Translations under genes and position numbers: made by a program
Part shown: positions 41,203 to 54,193 of the stretch, in pieces
How positions within the stretch are numbered: the first letter of the stretch is position 1
Layout: each line of letters starts with the position of its first letter
Notes under the pieces: model-generated
What the model was told of the DNA's origin: nothing
Databases searched by the model: none
What the model saw: the letters and a program-made list of their open reading frames with translations, nothing else
Origin: Litoditis marina
Lineage: Eukaryota > Nematoda > Chromadorea > Rhabditida > Rhabditidae
Reading direction: 5' to 3'
Assembly: GCA_964036275.1 (NCBI GenBank)
Contig: OZ038434.1
Span: 23,363,879 to 23,427,878, forward strand
Length of the DNA stretch: 64,000 nucleotides

Positions 41203-43146
41203 TCAAACTAGTTTCTTTCTCATATCGTCCTCCCTTTTCTCTCTCAACTCTTTTATGACTTCTTCATCTCCTAACTCATCACTTTCATCCCCACTACTAT
41301 TATCACTCTCACTTCTAACCTTATCGTTTTCAGGTTCTACTGGGAAATATTTCTTGAGACGGTTGATATGTACCGTTTGTATTTTCTTTCTACCCCCCAA
41401 AAGTTGAATAGTGACATTAGGACGTTCGATCTTAATTACCTCATAGGGTCCTGTCCATTTTAGACTGAGTTTGGGTAAGTTTGCTTCAATCCGTAACATT
41501 ACCTGTTGACCTACCTTCAGCTCCTTCAAACAAACTTTGTTTTCTTTGTCATATGTCTGTTTCTGTAGAAAACTGTTTCTTTCAATCATTTGTTTGGCTA
41601 CTTGTTTTGATCTTTCAAGGGCGTTCAATAAATTGGTTTGGAAATTGATGTCATAAAAGGATTGGTGTGGGAAATTGTGTATGACGTGTGCAAAAGTTTG
41701 AGGTTCTCTCCCGTGAGCAAGAAAGAATGGTACAGTGTTTGTTGTGGTTTGAACACTGGTGTTATATGCAAAAACGACGAGCTGAAGAAAGTTTGACCAT
41801 TCTTCTTTAGTGTCGTGAACAAATGATGTTAGCGAGTCTGTAATGACTTTTACAATACGTTCGGCCTGTCCGTTTGCTTTGTGGTTATAAGCTGTGGTTG
41901 GAGTATGCTCAATTCCAATAATTTTACAAATTTCTTGGAACATTTCACTACAATAATTAGTTCCTCTATCGCTCACGAGTTGTTTTACGACTCCATGCTT
42001 GCAAAATACGTCATTCAAAAGTGCCTTGGCAACTGTTTCTGTGCGTTGGTCTGGTAACGCTGTGCAAATCACGTACTTGGTGAAGGAGCAAACAGTTATT
42101 GAGATAAACTTGTTGCCATTCATACATATCTGAAAGGGTCCTATGATGTCAGTATGAACTCTCTCAAACGGATATGCGGGAGTTGGAAACGTTCCCAATG
42201 GTTCTGCAAAAGTGTAATTCCATGTCTTTTTGATGGTTTGGCAAGTATGACAAGTTTTCAAAACATCTGAGACCATATTTTTGATATTTGGCCAATGATA
42301 GTTATTTTTGATGGTTCTGGTGGTTTTCATAATTCCCAAATGTGCCCCTTCAAAAGGATTCGTATGGAAGTAATTAATGATCTGTTTTTGCTGATTTTCG
42401 TCAGTGATGATCATTTTCCTTTTTCCATGAATTTTCAAATAAATTACCCCATCATGCATGCAGTAGTGCTTGTAATAGTCCGGTGTTTTTTCATTCAAAC
42501 ATTCGCTGTTTTCGCCTTCTAAGTACTTTATGATGTCCTGAAAATCCGACTTGCGCTGTGCTTCACGGATACTTTCCACTTTTGGCAGCTGGTGTGACAA
42601 TTTTGCTGTGTTACCAATGGTCGAGATTATTGGATATCTGCTGAGAAAATTGCACAAAGTGTTATGTTTTCCTTCTCTATACTTAATTTGAATGTCAAAC
42701 GACATTATCGCGCACTGAAACTTTGCAAGTCTGCCGGTCAAATCGGTGCGAGTCAGTAAAGATTTCAAAGGTGCATGATCTGTCACGATGGTTATCTTAG
42801 CTTGCGCAACGTAAGGGTAAAAGTACTTAAGGCCGTACGCTATTCCTAAAGCTTCCAATTCGATGATTGGGTAGTTTTTCTCGTATTTTGTAAGAGGCCG
42901 ACTACAGTATGCGATGGGGTGAAGTTGTTTCGTTTCCGCATTTTCTTGTAGTAGGCAAGCGCCAATTCCCATTAGGGATGCGTCCGTATGAATTTCGTAA
43001 GGTGCTCCTATTTTGTGTGTGGTACTCTCTCGCTGAGAGAGCACAGACAGCTCGTCGCCTACTAGAACAGCTGATCTCGAGGGGAGTCTAGAGATGATCT
43101 TATTGTCGGATATATATACCGTGCTACGGTATATAATCCGCAACAA
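41203..43146 (-). CDS. Retrotransposon RNase H-integrase polyprotein (partial pol)
   Basis: 647 aa. Residues 51-175 are RNase H-like (HTDAS with D55, ELEA at 96-99, TDHAPL with D123). The last expected acidic residue of the usual ADALSR motif is Asn here (CNFLSR, N166), so RNase H may be impaired. Residues 261-302 are the HHCC zinc module of integrase. The integrase core has D333, D393 and E429, with exactly 35 residues between the last two, so the DD35E triad is intact. A GPY/F-type module (KWTGPYEVIKI) lies near residue 570, followed by an acidic, then basic tail. The first ~45 residues do not look like pol and replace the reverse transcriptase that should precede RNase H. The product would act on element cDNA only if supplied with the missing functions. 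Confidence 0.85.
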   Translation of the reverse strand: MLRIIYRSTVYISDNKIISRLPSRSAVLVGDELSVLSQRESTTHKIGAPYEIHTDASLMGIGACLLQENAETKQLHPIAYCSRPLTKYEKNYPIIELEALGIAYGLKYFYPYVAQAKITIVTDHAPLKSLLTRTDLTGRLAKFQCAIMSFDIQIKYREGKHNTLCNFLSRYPIISTIGNTAKLSHQLPKVESIREAQRKSDFQDIIKYLEGENSECLNEKTPDYYKHYCMHDGVIYLKIHGKRKMIITDENQQKQIINYFHTNPFEGAHLGIMKTTRTIKNNYHWPNIKNMVSDVLKTCHTCQTIKKTWNYTFAEPLGTFPTPAYPFERVHTDIIGPFQICMNGNKFISITVCSFTKYVICTALPDQRTETVAKALLNDVFCKHGVVKQLVSDRGTNYCSEMFQEICKIIGIEHTPTTAYNHKANGQAERIVKVITDSLTSFVHDTKEEWSNFLQLVVFAYNTSVQTTTNTVPFFLAHGREPQTFAHVIHNFPHQSFYDINFQTNLLNALERSKQVAKQMIERNSFLQKQTYDKENKVCLKELKVGQQVMLRIEANLPKLSLKWTGPYEVIKIERPNVTIQLLGGRKKIQTVHINRLKKYFPVEPENDKVRSESDNSSGDESDELGDEEVIKELREKREDDMRKKLV

Positions 43147-43782
43147 TGTTAAGGGATACTTTTCAGTTTGAGAATGTGAACTACAAAATTCTCAAAAACT
43201 TCCTATTGAAGTTTTGAACCGATTGGACCATCAGTTTACGTAACTCCAAATTGGCTTGATATTGAGCCATTCAAACTGTTTCTTCAAAAAAATTGACTCA
43301 TGATTAACTGGATGGTTGAGTATAGAAAGTTAGAGTTCATTATCTACAACAGCCACAATAGTTTCGGACAATGTGGGTGAATTCGAGTATTCGCAAAAAA
43401 ATTGCAATAATTATGGAGGCTCTTGTTCCAGCTCTCTTCAGTACTCATCTTTCTCGTTGTACCGGGTAAGATGAAAAAGGAAGAATCTATGGTTTAACAA
43501 CGAAAACCATTCGTTTCGTTACCGATTATTATATGCGAGTTGTATGAACTGAACTAAAACACGTTGACCGACTGTCTTGCTCAGATCAAAACTTATTTTT
43601 TTTTGTGTGAAATAACTAAGTACTAGACGTCTCCAGTTAAGCTATTCACTTTTGTGTCGACTTTTTCTTAATTGGTTTCTCTAACTGATCGTAATTAGAG
43701 GGGTACCCGATGGCGACTTGAGTTCCTATACATTGGGCAGTTTAAAGTTTCGCGAACTACTAAATTCTCAAAATAATACTTA

Positions 43783-44300
43783 ACTAGTTTCTCGGAATCA
43801 CGGAACTCACGGAAATCACGGTAAATCACGGTAAATCACGGAAAACTACAACACTTAATAACCATCAACTAGTTTCTCGGAATCACGGCATTCACGGTAA
43901 CTCACGGAAATCACGGTAAATCACGGAAAACTACAACACTTAATAACCATCAACTAGTTTCTCGGAATCACGGCATTCACGGTAACTCACGGAAATCACG
44001 GTAAATCACGGTAAATCACGGAAAACTACAATACTTAATAACCACTAACTAGCTTCTCGGAATCACGGCATACACGGTAATTCACGGAAAACTACAATAC
44101 TTAATAACTACTAACTAGTTTCTCGGAATCACGGCATTCACGGTAACTCACGGAAATCACGGTAAATCACGGTAAATCACGGAAAACTACAATACTTAAT
44201 AACTACTAACTAGTTTCTCGGAATCACGGCATTCACGGTAACTCACGGGAATCACGGTAAATCACGGTAAATCACGGAAAATTTCGGAAAACTACAAGCC
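43783..44300. repeat. Tandem repeat of TCACGG words inside the retrotransposon
   Basis: Six units of 64-96 bp, starting near 43783, 43868, 43952, 44048, 44112 and 44208. Each begins AACTAGTTTCTCGGAATCAC and continues with AATCACGGTAA-like words, then ACTACAATACTTAATAAC. They occupy part of the space where gag-pol should be. Confidence 0.8.
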
Positions 44301-44895
44301 TTGAATGTATAAGGAACTAGAACTCGTCGCCTGCCATTTTAAAAACTAAAACACGTACCTGTCATTGCATGAAGGTTGCTCTCTCTCTCTCTCTCTCTCT
44401 CACTTTCTTCTCCATTAGTTTTTGCTTTTTCGAATACATCCGATATCTAGCAAACTTGTGCTAGAAAATACTGTAAGGGAGCTAGTGATATTACTTAGAA
44501 GTCTACTTCGAGCTCTGAAGAGACCTCCATAACTTTAGTTCCCTATATATTCTCTACAAGTTTGCCTCTTATGGCCACTTTTGATATCTTAGTACTCGGA
44601 ATCGCAATGATCAAATATGTACTAACTGAAGATCAGAGATAACTACGCTTCAAAGACGTTCTCAACTTACTGAACTCACTATACAACTTTATACTTTTTT
44701 TTTAAAACTATGAACTAACTGAATAGAAGAATCTAACTCGAGAGCACACTTCACTTTTCGACAGTGTTTTTTTTTTGTTTTCTTACATGCAATTATTAAC
44801 ACAGTAATAATAAACTCTATTTTTTGGTTTTTTCATTTTTTCTTCAACACATTCGATTTTTATACTAATCTTATATGCAATAGCTAACATAGTCA

Positions 44896-45230
44896 AATTT
44901 CTATTCATTTTCAACTCTTCGATTTTCATTTTCACACACACTCGTTTTCTTACTTACTAATCTCACATGCAAATAACTAACACAGTTAAAATTTCTATTC
45001 ATTTTCAGCTCTTCAATTTTCATTTTCACACACACTCGTTTTCTTACTGATCTCACATGCAAATAACTAACATACTTAAAAATTCTATTCATTTTCAACT
45101 CTTCGGTTTTCATTTTCACACACTCTCGTTTTCTTACTTACTAATCTCACATGCAAATGACTAACATAGTTAAAATTCTAATAATTTTCAACTCTGCGAT
45201 TTTCATTTTCTTTCACACAATTTCCCTATT
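44896..45230. repeat. ~91-bp tandem repeat inside the retrotransposon leader
   Basis: Four units starting near 44896, 44988, 45080 and 45171. Each has ATTCATTTTCAACTCTTCG, TTCACACACACTCGTTTTC, and CTCACATGCAAATAACTAAC. The ORF on the minus strand here is repeat-derived. Resemblance of ACTCGTTTTCTTAC...ACTAAT to the M5 foldback arms is noted. Confidence 0.8.
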
Positions 45231-45492
45231 CTTACAAACGCACACTTAACTTATGATACACTTGATAATTCATTTTTTGATGCAAGCCAATACTAATAAA
45301 GCACTCGATAGATATTTTCGTTACATGCATTTTCTAGTAAGACACTTGGTATTTTTGGGTGTATGAGAATATATGAGGTGCAGTATTGCGAGTGGAAATG
45401 TGCAATGAATGGGCAAATTAAAAATGAGTAGTTTGAACACTATGTCAGTTGCCACACTAACTTATACTATTCATGTATGTACTTAAAAAAAT

Positions 45493-45508
45493 CTCCCTAA
45501 GACCTCCA
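45493..45508 (-). other. Putative primer-binding site
   Basis: TGGAGGTCTTAGGGAG on the sense strand starts immediately after the 5' LTR. TGG pairs with the CCA end of a tRNA; the exact tRNA was not identified. Confidence 0.6.
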
Positions 45509-45878
45509 TATCAAGACTCTGAACAAACTCTTCCTGACTTTGTGTAGCGGCTTTGATAAGCGGGAACAACTAGAGAGTATAGATGAATGTTCATTCGTAA
45601 CTATGATAATGAAGGTACATAATAAATATAGTTACAATTATAAGAACCCTAGAGTGGCAACCTTTACACAGTGCTACATAACAACTACTGCCGTTTTCAT
45701 GGCACCGCCTCTTCATGATGTCGTAGTTGCTCTCGCCTTCTGGTGACTCTTCTTCTGTGCGCTCTCTTGTTTCAGTGCCTCTCTTCGTAATTCGATATGA
45801 TCATACAGGAACGATTGATTACATATGGGGGGAGTATATATGAAGATTACGGAGTAAGTCTTTAACGAGCCTACAACA
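45509..45878 (-). repeat. 5' LTR of the retrotransposon
   Basis: 370 bp, identical by eye to the 3' LTR, followed outside by the target duplication AAAC at 45879-45882. Confidence 0.9.
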
Positions 45879-46098
45879 AAACGAAACACAAAGAACAATA
45901 AATTTGAAGAGAAAACTAAGAAACTGAACCTAATATAACAAAAATGACGTACTTGTATAAACAAGCTCAAATTGGTTAATTTCTTGACTACCACTGTGAT
46001 ATATGAACTGCAATGAACACGAGAGAAGAAGAACTTGCGGAAAATGTTGCAGAATTGCAGCTGTTTGCAGAGTATAAGAAATAGAAATGACCAGTGTT

Positions 46099-46346
46099 GG
46101 CGAATTTCTTCCCGAACCAGTTGGTTCGGTGAGAAACCGAACCACTTGCGTACTCAAACCGACAGGAAACCGAACCGAACCCTGACAAACGTTACGTAGT
46201 CAACCAACTTAAGCACCAACCAGTTGGATTGTTTTGGCTCCATCCTTGTCAGCCTGAATTTGGTTCGGTTTGAAACGAACCACCCGGTTCGGGAAGAATA
46301 GGTTTGATTTTGGTTCGGGAAGAGACGGTTTGGGAAGAAGTTCACC
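46099..46346. mobile_element. hAT-like AACCG-rich element
   Basis: 248 bp, ends GGCGAATTTCTTCCC and its near complement. Flanks CCAGTGTT (46091-46098) and CCAGTGGT (46347-46354) match at 7 of 8 bases, as a slightly decayed 8-bp duplication. Many GAACCG/CGGTTC words. It interrupts the flank shared with GL8. Confidence 0.65.
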
Positions 46347-46507
46347 CCAGTGGTTGTAGTTTGATCTAGATTTTGAATTATGATCATAACTCAGGACTTT
46401 TCCCGCTAAGCAACGAGATCAAGCTATAAATACAGCGTATCTCCCCCAAACTACCACCACCAAGTTCTGATAACATACCAACCCCAAGTTCGTTCAATAC
46501 GCTGCCC

Positions 46508-47415
46508 TAGGGTTGTTAATCGAGTTCAAAATTTCGAGTTTTCGAGTTTTCGAGTTTTCGAGTTTTGAAAAATTTCGAGTTTTCGAGTTTTCGAGTTTTC
46601 GAGTTTTGGGAAATTTCGAGTTTTCGAGTTTCGAGTTCGACTCAACTCGAAAATTTTCGAGTTTTTTCGAGTCGAGTCGAGTTTTGAGTGTTTTTGGACC
46701 CAAAAGAGACATTTTTCGAGTCCGAAATTTCGATTTTCGAGTTTTCGCGTTCAAAATTTCGAGTTGTCGAGTTTTCGAGTTTTCGAATTTTGGAAAATTT
46801 CGAGTTTTCGAGTTTTGAAAAATTTCGAGTTTTCGAGTTTTCGAGTTTTCGAGTTTTGGGAAATTTCGAGTTTTCGAGTTTCGAGTTCGACTCAACTCGA
46901 AAATTTTCGAGTTTTTTCGAGTCGAGTCGAGTTTTGAGTGTTTTTGGACCCAAAAGAGACATTTTTCGAGTCCGAAATTTCGATTTTCGAGTTTTCGCGT
47001 TCAAAATTTCGAGTTGTCGAGTTTTCGAGTTTTCGAATTTTGGAAAATTTCGAGTTTTCGAGTTTTGAAAAATTTCGAGTTTTCGAGTTTTCGAGTTTTC
47101 GAGTTTTGGGAAATTTCGAGTTTTCGAGTTTCGAGTTCGACTCAACTCGAAAATTTTCGAGTTTTTTCGAGTCGAGTCGAGTTTTGAGTGTTTTTGGACC
47201 CAAAAGAGACATTTTTCGAGTCTGAAATTTCGATTTTCGAGTTTTCGCGTTCAAAATTTCGAGTTGTCGAGTTTTCGAGTTTTCGAATTTTGGAAAATTT
47301 CGAGTTTTCGAGTTTTGAGAAATTTCGAGTTTTCGAGTTTCGAGTTTGACTCAACTCGAAAATTTTCGAGTTTTTTCGAGTCGAGTCGAGTTTCGAGTTC
47401 GACTTTAACAACCCT
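46508..47415. mobile_element. hAT-type MITE, TCGAGTTTT family (M6), with 250-bp internal triplication
   Basis: About 908 bp, starts TAGGGTTGTTAA and ends TTTAACAACCCT. GCTGCCC flanks both sides (46501-46507 and 47416-47422). Inside, a 250-bp unit is repeated: the word GGACCCAAAAGAGAC recurs at 46696, 46946 and 47196, exactly 250 bp apart. Long open frames on both strands here come from the CGAGTTTT repeat and are not genes. Confidence 0.8.
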
Positions 47416-47603
47416 GCTGCCCGATCCCGCTGTTTTTCGTAGTTTGATAATTTTAGTTTTATGTCTAAATTATTGAATTATCGCATGCGTCTTGATCAAA
47501 CTACAACGCAGATTGGTCACGTTTTATCAGAACTGTCGTGCGTTTGTGAAAAAAAGTATAATTTCATGTAGCGAGCGAAAACAGGAAAAACATATACCAC
47601 ACA

Positions 47604-47808
47604 TTGTTGGGTTTTCTTGTTAGACCGAACACGAGGTGATATGATGTTTTATTTAGTGCTGACGTTTCGGCGGGTTCGCCGTCTTCAGAGCCTGAAAAAG
47701 GCATCAGTCAACTATTTACAACAAAATCGATACAGTCGCGCCGGAATTCAACTCAAAAGTATTCCAAATAGTGCATAGAGAGCATGACTAACTCAAATCT
47801 AACAGAAC
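47604..47808 (-). mobile_element. 205-bp insertion resembling a Penelope/non-LTR end
   Basis: Flanked by the 10-bp duplication ATACCACACA (47594-47603 and 47809-47818). On minus it contains CTGAAGACGG and then CGCCGAAACGTC around an AACC loop. The layout is like a hammerhead core (CUGANGA, stem, GAAA) with one extra base. Such words are common at ends of Penelope-like elements. The paralogous site near 35412 is empty. Confidence 0.55.
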
Positions 47809-47818
47809 ATACCACACA

Positions 47819-48017
47819 CTTCATAAACACTTTATACACAAGTTTAATCCCAAGTAATCAATAATATGAAATATATAATGTTGCCAGATCAACTACTGAA
47901 TTTATCAGGGACGTGAGAAGAGAAAGAGAAACCGAAGAGAAACCGAGAACCAGAAAAAAAGTAGAGAAAGAACAACGAAAATGGAAAGAGAAAGAGGTTG
48001 AAGCGTTTCTCTTCTTC
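47819..48017. other. Conserved 3' flank of GL10 with GA-rich tract
   Basis: Matches the 3' flanks of GL9 (35410-35530), GL7 and GL11: CATTTCATAAACACTT, AAGTTTAATCCCAAGTAATC and AATGTTGCCAGATCAACTAC. Other copies carry AATAAA on the gene strand here, so it probably holds the poly(A) region. The GA-rich stretch 47910-48000 precedes the stop codon. Confidence 0.5.
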
Positions 48018-52124
<4,107 letters not shown>

Positions 52125-52385
52125 TTCAGCTGGCTTGATGTTTTATTTCTGATTCATGAAACCAAGAAACAAAACACAGAGAGCCATAAATTTGAAGAAA
52201 AAGCCAAGAAAGTGCACTCAATTCAGCAAAAATGATGTGCTTGTAAAAACAAGCTCAAATTGGTTCATTGCTTGACTACCACTGTGAAATATGTTCAGCA
52301 GTGAGTACGAGAGAAGAATGACATGCGGAAAATGCTGCAGAACTGCACACATTTGCAAAGTCACACGAAACTGGTTACTAGAGAA
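52125..52385 (-). promoter_or_regulatory. Conserved upstream block of GL10
   Basis: Aligns with the GL8 flank (34314-34570): GATTCATGAAACCAAGAAAC, ACAAGCTCAAATTGGTTCAT, GAGAGAAGAATGACATG. It shows the intact form of the site into which the LTR element jumped in GL9. Confidence 0.5.
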
Positions 52386-52403
52386 TTATTATCAAATTAT
52401 CAT

Positions 52404-52520
52404 TTAAAGAAGGACGATTCCAATCGCAACGCTTCAGTCCTTTAAACCGCTACACATTTCTCAATTGCAGTTTAAAGGACCGTTGACACGGGATTGGTCC
52501 ACATACTCGTCGTACTTCAA
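52404..52520. mobile_element. Hairpin MITE, family M1 (copy 6)
   Basis: AAAGAAGGACGATTCCAATC on the left; part of the left outer arm is deleted. Right arm GGGATTGGTCCACATACTCG. Upstream of GL10. Confidence 0.8.
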
Positions 52521-53970
52521 CTATCGACATCCGTTCCATGGAACGGTTATCAAAACTTTAGTGATAATTCACTAACATTTCCGTGATAGTTCAGTGATTA
52601 TTTAGTGTCAACTCCGTATGTTTTTCAAAGAGTTATAGTTTACTGACACATTAGATAGTAGTAGTAGTTTGTTATGGTTACTTAAATGATAGTTACTTAC
52701 TACTAAATTATTGGTAATAAATTTTACTACTAGTAGTTTACTAAATTATCGATAGTAGCCAATTTACTATGGTATAGAAAAAGAAATTAATGAACCTTTT
52801 AGTTTGATCTAGTTTCACAATACCTCAGTACGAGTGGGTGACGATTAAGCTTGACGCATTAAGCTACAGCTTAAACCTAAAGTTAGAACATCACCGTTCA
52901 AAGTGTAGCGATAGGTGGTTTATATGAACAAACTGTGGTTGTGCCAACTTCGGAGAAAATCCATTCATACAGTTATAAATGAGAGACAGCCGCCCGATGT
53001 GTTTAAGCTCAATCGTCCACTCTCCATATATAACATGTAGTCTTTTCCATTCCTACTGAGACGCCTACAGTAAGATTTCGAAACTTCCAAGCAGTTTTGC
53101 TAACTTACTTTTGATCGGAGAAGTTGAGGATTTACGTACCTCATTCTGCTTCTCAGGTAGAGTAAGTAAACCATAGCATTTTTCATGAACTTCATTTTGA
53201 GCTTTACAACAGCCTTCGGAAAGTTTGTGAGGTTACTGTAGGAGTGTCAGTAGGAATGGTGTGAACTATATCATATTTCCCGAATTCTATCAAAGAGCAA
53301 CGAGATCACACTACAAATGCAGCGAATCAACACCAAACTATAGTTCATTCCATTCCAATAAGACCCATTGGCACCGTACCAAAATTTTCGGAAGACATTT
53401 CTTAGAAGAGATATTAACATTATGAAGACGTTTTCGATTTAGTACACGCTCTTATAAAACCGATCAACCGCTAACAGAGGTTACCAGTTTTTTGATTAAA
53501 TCCAAAGTGATGTAAAAGGGCCTGGAATGTTCATTGACACGCTGCAAAGTCTCAGGAATGACCGAAACTATACAAACTTACAAATTACTACTTACAAAAA
53601 ACACCAAGTTCGTTCAGTGAATGAAACAAGAAGAAGAAAACGGGTTTATTTGAGGATCGAACAACGTTCATCTTAGTCGAGACTTTATTATTCTCCCCTT
53701 ACGGCGTATGCCGCCCTATCCCACTTTTTTTGTAGTCTGATCATTTATTTTGTCGAAATTCATAAATTGTCGCGCGTTTGTAAAAAAGCGTATATAATTT
53801 TATGTAGCAAGCGAAAACAGAAAAAATAAACCACACATTTCATGAACAATTCATAAAGAATTTATGTTTCAAGTAATCAGCATTTAAATATAGAATGTTG
53901 TCAGATCAACTACTGAACTTATTACGAACGTGAGAAGAAAAAAAGAACTAGAAAATAAAAAATGAGAGGA
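52521..53970. other. Interval between GL10 and GL11
   Basis: 52540-52790 is rich in TAGTAGTTTACTAAATTA words with no known match. 53052-53262 is an M2 MITE. 53820-53930 is the conserved 3' flank of the GL family. Nothing coding. Confidence 0.45.
53052..53262. mobile_element. MITE family M2
   Basis: Left CATTCCTACTGAGACGCCT and ACAGTA, right GTTACTGTAGGAGTGTCAGT. Internal GATCGGAGAAGTTGAGGAT shared with 38624-38810. Confidence 0.75.
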
Positions 53971-53989
53971 AAAAATATGAAATGAAAAA

Positions 53990-54104
53990 AGAGAGAGAGA
54001 TGTAAGCGTTTCTCATTGGTGAACGAGAGAGAGAGAGTTGGTGAAAGAGAGAGAGAGAAAGGTGAGTAAAAGGGAGAGAGAGAGAGAAAAAGAGAGAGAG
54101 AGAA

Positions 54105-54164
<60 letters not shown>

Positions 54165-54165
54165 A
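53990..54165. repeat. (GA)n tract beside GL11 stop
   Basis: About 170 bp of interrupted GA repeats ending about 30 bp from the GL11 stop. Long serine/leucine or arginine/glutamate open frames across it are artefacts. Confidence 0.9.
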
Positions 54166-54193
54166 AGATCGTCACTGTATAACATGTTTTTCC

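Larger units (their letters stand above)
40288..45878 (-). mobile_element. Ty3/gypsy-like LTR retrotransposon, internally deleted
   Basis: 5,591 bp on the minus strand. Two 370-bp LTRs (40288-40657 and 45509-45878) read identically by eye. The 4-bp duplication AAAC flanks it (40284-40287 and 45879-45882). Sense order: 5' LTR, a TGG-initiated primer-binding site, 2.3 kb of noncoding tandem repeats, an RNase H-integrase ORF, a polypurine tract and the 3' LTR. No gag, protease or reverse transcriptase was found. It sits in the 5' flank of GL9; paralogous flanks of GL8 and GL10 show the uninterrupted site. LTR identity implies recent insertion. It must have been mobilised in trans, or lost its middle after insertion. 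Confidence 0.9.

Noticed and set aside
46494..47411. Overlapping frames of 90-170 codons rich in KLENSKTR or FRVFEFSS
   Set aside because: They are six-frame readings of the TCGAGTTTT repeat inside a hAT-type element; both strands are open only because the repeat lacks stops.
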